The notes under the pieces were generated by a model. That model worked only from the letters and a program-made list of their open reading frames with translations, ran no database searches and was not told where the DNA came from. DNA of 64,000 nucleotides from Aedes albopictus. Its lineage: Eukaryota; Arthropoda; Insecta; Diptera; Culicidae. Where the stretch lies: assembly GCF_035046485.1 (NCBI RefSeq), contig NC_085138.1:64968580-65032579 (forward strand), written 5' to 3'. Both the position numbers and the translations under genes were made by a program. The stretch's first letter is position 1, and the number at the start of each line of letters is the position of its first letter. Positions 58,290 through 64,000 of the stretch are shown in pieces.

Positions 58290-59560
58290 GTAAATTTTGC
58301 AGAAAATCACTAGAGAAATTCTCTGATAAATCCCTGGAGGAACTTCTTGAGAAATCACTAGAGAAATTCGCGAAAAAATCCTCAGAAGAACTCTTGAAGG
58401 AATTTCTAAAGACATTTCTGAATAAATGGTGGAACTCCTGGAGGAATTCCTGGAAAAAAAATCGTGCTTTATCCTCGGAGGAATTTCTACCGCAATGAAC
58501 ACAGTTATTCCTGGTAACATTCAGGGGCAGTCCTTAATTACATAAGGAACTTTTTTATAAATCTCAGCAGGAACTTCTGGAGAAATTCGGGCACTGGTGG
58601 AATCCTAGTTGGATTTTCAAGAAGGGTCACAGTGAGAATCCATGGAAAAAAAACTCAGGTTGAATTCCTGAAGTAATTTAAAAAAAAATCCGTGCTGCAT
58701 TCCAGGAAGAATTTCTGGAAAAATCAAATGAGGAATATCAGGAGGAATTTCTAGTGGAATTCTATCTGTTATTCTTGGAGAAATCCTTGCAATATTTTTT
58801 TTAATGAATTACTTCTTTATCTCAGAAGGAAATTTCCAAGGAATTACTTCTGGAGAAATCACAGAACTTTTTCTAGCGGGATCTGAAGAGGAAATCTTTT
58901 GGAAGCTCCGTCATTGTGCTGGATGAGTTGCAGCAAGAATACCTGGGTGACTCTTGGCGAATACCCCAATTAACACACAGAGTCACAGCTGCGCAGATTT
59001 TCATGGCGCAGAAGTCACTGCGATTTACTTCCAGCAAGTAAGAATTCATTTGTTAGAAGTAAGTCACAGTGGCTCCTGCGCAACAGAACCAGCGCCGCCG
59101 TGAGTCTTCTGCAACAAATGTGTTACTTGGGACTCTTCGAACAGGAATAGTTGAAATATTGGAACTTTTTGGAGGATCCTTGCAGGAGTGACTGGAGAAA
59201 TCCTAGTAGAAATTTTAAGAGGAACGACAGAATTAAGCCTTGGAAAAATCTTGGACAGAATAAATCTTGAAAAGCAAATCTCTTTGGGGAATCCTACAAA
59301 AATCCCTTGAGAAACCACGTGGAGGAATCATATCAAGAACATCTGAAGCAATTAAGGCAGGCGTTCCTAAATATATCATAGCAGATATAAAATTCAGTAA
59401 GAATTTATGGAGGAATCATAGAAGATTGAAGGATCCTTGGATAAATATCCTTAGAGAACTTCAGGATGAATCACATGAGGTATTTCATGAGGTACTAAAC
59501 CAGGAACTCCTGGGTGAATTCCCGAATTATTTCTAGAGGAATCCCGAGAGGAATTTCTGG
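58290..59560. repeat. 12-bp minisatellite (GAATTCCTGGAG orientation) inside the inner element
   Basis: Units such as GAATTCCTGGAG, AAATCCCTGGAG and GAATTTCTGGAG run 58290-58915 and 59150-59560, separated by a hairpin MITE. This is the reverse complement of the 10.6-14.3 kb array. Confidence 0.85.
58965..59131. mobile_element. Hairpin MITE of the CCCAAGTAACACA family, 167 bp
   Basis: CCCAATTAACACACAGAGTC at the left; GCGCCGCCGTGAGTCTTCTG and TGTGTTACTTGGG at the right. The loop region TTACTTCCAGCAAGTAAGAA to TTAGAAGTAAGTCACAGTGG matches the copy at 18853. Confidence 0.88.
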
Positions 59561-60240
59561 AGGCACAAATCGGATTATAATTTTGCCTGCGTCACATAGG
59601 GCCGATTTCTTCACCTCGGCTTAACCGGTAAACCAGGCTTACCCATATAGTTAAACCTGGCTTAACGCTTAAGCCAGGGTGAAGAAATCGCCCCATAGAT
59701 GTCTTACTTATAATCACACCAATAGATAACGCTTGACGTTTGATCAAGTCTAGATGTAAAAAAGGAGAAGAATCTCGATATATGTGACATTGGCTTAAAT
59801 AGTTAAATATAAAGAGACATGCTAAGTATTCGAATTATGAATGATCTTACAAACTTTTAGAAAAATATATAAAATTCAATGATGAAAAAAATATATATAT
59901 AAGAAAGGCAAGAAATCACTGTTGGGTGATTAACATAATCTTTTTGGTAATTTTCTTTTCAAAATATGTATTTAAAACGAAATTCGTGAAAAAAAATTTT
60001 TGCTTCGATATAACGTAACTTCGATATAACGTAACGAAAATAAAATTGCAGTTACGTTATATCGAGGTATGACTGTACTAACCGTGTCTACCTGTGTACA
60101 AATTTTCATGTGAATTGGCTCAAAATTGACCGAGTTAAAGCAGAAAAACTACCCGTGTAAAAAAAAAAGAAGAAATTCATCCTGATGACTATTCGGCCTA
60201 GTGACCATTCGGCCTAATGATCATTCGGTCTAATGCATCC

Positions 60241-60884
60241 TCACAATTTAATTTTTTATATAAACTTGTTATCAAAAGTTAAGTTCCAATAAAATAAACA
60301 TGAATTAACGAAAAAAAAAATTAAAGTTTATGGTGTAATTCCAAAAAAAATCTTCAATGTAGATCCTCAATATCTGATAATTCTCTGAAGTTCTATTTCA
60401 GTACAACTTCTATGCTTTCGTCATATTCTGATCTGTAAAGATACAATACAGCTCTCAACAATTGAGAGAGATAATAACCACTCAAAAAGAATATATAAAG
60501 GTCTTGTAAACTGGGACAGAAATCTAACCCGATAAACGTCTAAAAGTATGCATGGTTCTTGTAAATTCATGGAGTTTCAACTGCAGTGTTCAACTTTTCT
60601 AAAATTTGAATTTCAAAAACAAATTAAATAAAGGGTGCTTACTATGCGTAGCATATTCAAATGTTGATATACTGTAGAAATTAGATTTTTACACAAATAA
60701 TGATTTCTGATCAATTGACTGAACTTTTCACTCAGTACTCCGCAAACTCTCTTGACGTACTCTTCTTCTGCATGTTTGTACTACTCCATGAATTTTATTC
60801 GTGAAATATCTAAGTGCATCAAAAAGGCCAATCTCTCTGTTTCTCTTACTCTCCCACTCTCATTAGCTGTAATTTACGCTCGAT
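60241..60884. other. Unassigned AT-rich DNA
   Basis: Nothing recognisable. Confidence 0.4.
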
Positions 60885-62105
60885 AGGAATCCCGGAAAGT
60901 CCCAAAAGAAATCCCGTATAGAATCCTTGATAGGATCCTTACATAAAATCACGAAAGGAATCCCGGCTGGAAGCTCGGATGAATTCCCTGTAAGAATAAT
61001 TGAAGAAATCCCGAGAGGAATGTAAAAAAACAGGAAGAATCTTTGCAAGGACCCCGGCAGGGATTCTGGCACGAATACCCAAAATATTCCCGCAAAATTC
61101 CCAAGATTCGCAAGAAGTTGGAATCCTTGGAGCAATCCTAGCAGGAACCCTTAAAGCAATCCTTTACGAACTGCAGCAGTAATCCCTGAAGGAATGCCGA
61201 CTAGAACACTTGAAAGAAACCTATCAAGATTTTCTAAAGCAATCCAGGTAGGTATCCCTGAAGGAATCACAGGAAGATTTCCTGAAGTAATTCTGGGAAG
61301 CATAAATTGTAGAATCTTGAGTAGAATATCCGCTAAAAACTTGGTAGGAATCCCTGAAATAATCACAGAAGAAATGGCGAGAAATACTGTAGAATTCCCG
61401 AGAGGAATGCATTAAAAACTCCCGAGAAGCCAGCAGGGATCCCGACACATATACCTGAAATAATTCCACCGGGATTCTCTGAATATATTTCGACAGAACT
61501 TTTTGAAAGTATACTAGTATAAATCTGTGAAGTGATTCCAGCTGAAATTGAAGGAATGCTAGCTAGAATTTCTGAAAGAATCCTTTCAGAATTTTCAGAA
61601 GCAATCCCGGCAGAAATCCCTGAAGTTATTCTTGATAAACCCCAGAGAATACCTGATGGAATCCTTAGAGGGATCATGACAGGAATTCTGGCTGGAACCT
61701 AAGCAGGAATTCCTACAAGGATTATAGAAAAAGTCCCGGAATGAATTATTGAAGAAATAGCTAATAAAAAACGAAAAAAATAACTTTTGAAAGAATCCCT
61801 CCAGAAATTCCGGCACGAATACCTAACAAATCTAGGATTGCCTGAGAAAAAAAATTCTCGGCAGAAATCTATATTCTTTCATATTCCTTTTCGGGATGAA
61901 TCACAGCAGGAATGCCGGAAGGAATCATTGAAGGAATTCCAGCACGAATCCCTGAAGAAATGCCGAAAAAATAACTAAAAGAATCCTTTCAGGATTTTCT
62001 AAAGCAATCCCTGCAAAAATCCCTAAAGAGATCTTAGGAGGAATCCCGGGAGGAATCCGGGGAAGATTCTTGAGAGGAATGCCTGAAGAAATCCCGGAAA
62101 GAAAT
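60885..62105. repeat. 12-bp minisatellite, third array (GAATCCCTGAAG variant)
   Basis: Units like GAATCCCTGAAG, GAATCCCGGCAG and GATTTCCTGAAG continue for about 1.2 kb, with a different consensus from the GAATTCCTGGAG arrays but the same period and core. Confidence 0.85.
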
Positions 62106-62460
62106 CCTATCCCAACCCTCTATCCTACGCTCTAACATCACCCTCAACCCTACCATCTGCCCTACTCTACCCTATCCTCTGTCCTACCTTCTACCGTACT
62201 CTCTGATCTAACCCTTCACCATACACTCTATACTGTGCTCAATCGTACCGTCTACCCTACTCTCTATCACACTACCCTCTACCCTACTCACCATCCTACC
62301 CTTTTCCCTACCGTCTACCCTTAAATTTTAACCCCACCCCCTCTACCCTATCCTTCATGCTAACTCTCGACCCGTCCGTCTATTCCATCATTTACCCTAC
62401 TATCTACTCTACCATCTCCTGCGACTCTCTACTTAATCCTCTACCCTTTTACTCATCAAG
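62106..62460. repeat. CT-rich, G-poor repeat of CTACCCTA-like units
   Basis: CTACCCTACTCT, CTACCCTATCCT and similar units, period about 11-12, with very few G on this strand. Confidence 0.85.
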
Positions 62461-63010
62461 CCCGATCGATAGAGATACCCATATTGCAAAGTATTATAGC
62501 TCAAACTACCATTCCGTGGCAGCCATCTTGTATATGGTCCACCATTTTGGATTTCAAAATGGCGTCGGATTTATATTTTCGAATGTCACCCTTCAAGCTC
62601 GATCGATAGATACCCAAAATGCATCGTATCATAGCTCCAACCAACATTCCGTGGCCGCCATTTTAGATTTCTTTAGGCGTCGGATATTCATTTTTGAGTT
62701 CTACTCTTCAAGGTGTCTTACTGCATCACTAAGTTTTCAAACGAATCATTGACTTTTTGCTTTTCAATGATTGTTTGTCTCGCATTTTTGAAGTGATAAA
62801 AAAAACTGTCAGTTCTGCAGCAACGCAGCAGAAAAAGTATCATCGCAATCTTTGCGAGTGAGCATATAGGATGATACTTTTTCATACGAATATTCGCTTT
62901 GGTGGCAGAGAATTATCACTTTGAAATTCATATCCAACATGGCTGCCGATGCTGATGATGCCGTAAAAAGCCTTCAAGCTCGATCGATAGATACCCATAT
63001 TGCATAGTAT
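62458..63010. repeat. Repeats headed by AAGCTCGATCGATAGATACC
   Basis: Heads at 62458, 62595 and 62972. The first two form a tandem of about 137 bp with shared AACATTCCGTGG and GGCGTCGGAT. Confidence 0.75.
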
Positions 63011-63130
63011 CCGAAGCAGCATTGCAATTAAATAGCATACATTCTTGAGTTTAGGCCGTCATCTTGGAACTTAATCCGCCATCTTGAACTCCAATGCCCC
63101 ATTCCAGAGTTATGCCGCAACATTCATACA

Positions 63131-63339
63131 TCAAGTCCAACAATTGAAAAGGCCACATCAACATTGCGTAAACAAACACGTTTCTGTCGACTTAGGGCCT
63201 TCTGGGATCCACCCACGCATCTCATCACTTTTCTGTTAGTGGTGGTGAGGTGTGTGGGTGGAGTTTAAAAGGCCTCAAGTCGATAGAAACATGTTTGTTT
63301 ACAAAATATTGTTGTGGCCTTTTCAATTGTTGGTCTTGA
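63131..63339. mobile_element. Hairpin MITE, 209 bp
   Basis: TCAAGTCCAACAATTGAAAA, GGCCACATCAACATT and GTAAACAAACACGTTTCTGT are mirrored at the right (AACATGTTTGTTTAC, GTTGTGGCCTTTTCAATTGT). The TSD is unclear. Confidence 0.85.
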
Positions 63340-63374
63340 CATATATACATATGTACAGTACAACATACAAATAT

Positions 63375-63538
63375 CAGGGGGAATGACACTTCCTTTGCTA
63401 ATCGGAAAAATCCGCATTTATCCGCTGCTAAACGTCGTTAACCGCGTCTAACCGCTGCTCAGCTAGCAGCGGTCAGCGACGGTTAGGAACTGATAAATGC
63501 GGATTTTCCGGTTAGAAAAGGATATGTCATTCCCCTTG
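63375..63538. mobile_element. hAT-like hairpin MITE, 164 bp, exact 8-bp TSD
   Basis: CAGGGGGAATGACA and its mirror TGTCATTCCCCTTG end a near-palindrome (AATCCGCATTTATC / GATAAATGCGGATT inside). ACAAATAT is identical at 63367-63374 and 63539-63546. Confidence 0.92.
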
Positions 63539-63811
63539 ACAAATATTGAAGATTAACAACTCTGAACTTAAAATCATGAACTATAAATTATGAACCATTG
63601 CCAAGATTTCAGCGAAATAGATTTATTAGGCAAAAAATGGAAATGAAGCTCACAGATCGTGTCTTCTATGAACACGGTATGGATGTGAAGAACAACTTCT
63701 CAGAAGGATGCTGGGCAGATTGGATTAAATTATAAAGAACCAATTCGAAACATACCTCTGCCATGCCATGCACTTAAGCTGATTTGTAGAATTACCTTTG
63801 CAAACATTGTA

Positions 63812-64000
63812 CCGTAAACTGGGGTGTAGTTGATCAGTGGGGTGAACCTGATCACTCAATTACCCGCGGATATCGACTTTCAAGGAAGCAACCATTCTAT
63901 TTTTACCATTCGCAATCCAATGAGGTAACATTAAAATGGAATGGTGACATCCTTGAAAGTCGATATTCGTGGGTAATTCAGTGATCAGGTTCACCCCACT
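63812..64000. mobile_element. MITE with GTGGGGTGAACCTGATCA ends, cut by the window edge
   Basis: CCGTAAACTGGGGTGTAGTT then GATCAGTGGGGTGAACCTGA at the left. AGTCGATATTCGTGGGTAAT and TGATCAGGTTCACCCCACT at the right are the mirror. The final bases lie beyond the window. Confidence 0.85.

Larger units (their letters stand above)
57852..60075. mobile_element. Inner element: pogo/Tigger-like TIR, iterated CGATATAACGTAAC, 2224 bp
   Basis: CAGTCATACCTCGATATAAC at 57852 is mirrored at 60075, with TA at 57850-57851 and 60076-60077. CTCGATATAACGTAAC or CTCGATATAAAGTAAC is repeated five times at the left and twice or more at the right. The CAGTCATACCTCG end resembles pogo-group Tc1/mariner elements. 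It contains 12-bp minisatellite and a hairpin MITE, and no transposase. Confidence 0.85.
57773..60166. mobile_element. Middle element: hairpin with ACACGGGTAGTTTTTCTGC arms
   Basis: TTTTACACGGGTAGTTTTTC, TGCTTTAACTCGGTCAATTT and TGA at 57775 are mirrored without mismatch at 60118-60160. Less perfect pairing continues inwards (GCACAGGTAG with CTACCTGTGT). Without the insert at 57852-60075 it is a hairpin of about 170 bp. Confidence 0.85.
57020..60235. mobile_element. Outer element of a nested set: iterated GGCCGAATGGTCATTA ends
   Basis: CATTCGGCCGAAGGTCATTA and two more GGCCGAATGGTCA-type units at 57020-57073 are mirrored by CTATTCGGCC, GACCATTCGGCCTAATGATC and ATTCGGTCTAATG at 60189-60235. 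It encloses a SINE and the hairpin at 57773-60166. Confidence 0.75.

Noticed and set aside
62106..62460. Telomeric repeat
   Set aside because: Units are irregular and do not match TTAGG or other insect telomere motifs.

Overview
This window looks like intron-rich, repeat-saturated nuclear DNA of a culicine mosquito, most likely Aedes. The evidence is several decayed RTE-clade (JAM1-like) non-LTR retrotransposons, SINEs of the Feilai type (tRNA-derived head, GAA/AAG tail), R1, CR1/Jockey-type and Ty3/gypsy fragments, and about twenty short non-autonomous DNA transposons (MITEs), many with visible target-site duplications (TSDs). Assignment to a species is not possible from the sequence alone.

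Only one ordinary host gene is supported: a minus-strand, three-exon gene (coding exons 41425-41783, 30533-30708 and 29830-30464) encoding a 389-residue secreted/membrane-anchored copper lytic polysaccharide monooxygenase of family AA15. Its exons join in frame with canonical GT-AG introns. Intron 2 is 68 bp. Intron 1 is 10.7 kb and is filled by two RTE elements, themselves interrupted by hAT-like and other MITEs, a MULE-like element, a SINE and a tandem array.

Layout. 1-677: end of a gypsy Pol and its 3' LTR, abutting a PHD-finger ORF1 of a CR1-like element (661-1638, minus). 2.1-4.2 kb: RTE copy. 7-8.6 kb: an element built of iterated AAAGGCTGAA-type motifs, and a hAT MITE. 9.2-10.1 kb: R1 remnant. 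10.6-14.3 kb: a degenerate 12-bp minisatellite. 14.5-24.4 kb: a run of TA-flanked MITEs, including a 1.5-kb foldback element inserted inside the end of a hairpin MITE. 25-29 kb: a second type of RTE-like element split by a 1.37-kb MITE. 29.8-41.8 kb: the AA15 gene. 43.5-49.9 kb: SINEs, RTE fragments and a 1.9-kb MITE. 51.3-55.2 kb: a CR1/Jockey-type element with tandem 5' monomers, flanked by a direct duplication. 57.0-60.2 kb: a Russian-doll nest of three DNA elements. 60.9-64 kb: more 12-bp repeat, CT-rich repeats and hairpin MITEs.

The best leads are (i) a shared design in the termini of several apparently unrelated TA-flanked MITEs, where a GGGG-led motif of about 16-18 bp is tandemly doubled at each end; (ii) a MITE carrying two short gene-like introns; (iii) several insertions for which the empty site can be read and the interrupted sequence is restored on removal; (iv) SINEs sharing one body but carrying two different tRNA heads; and (v) the predicted transmembrane anchor on the AA15 enzyme.
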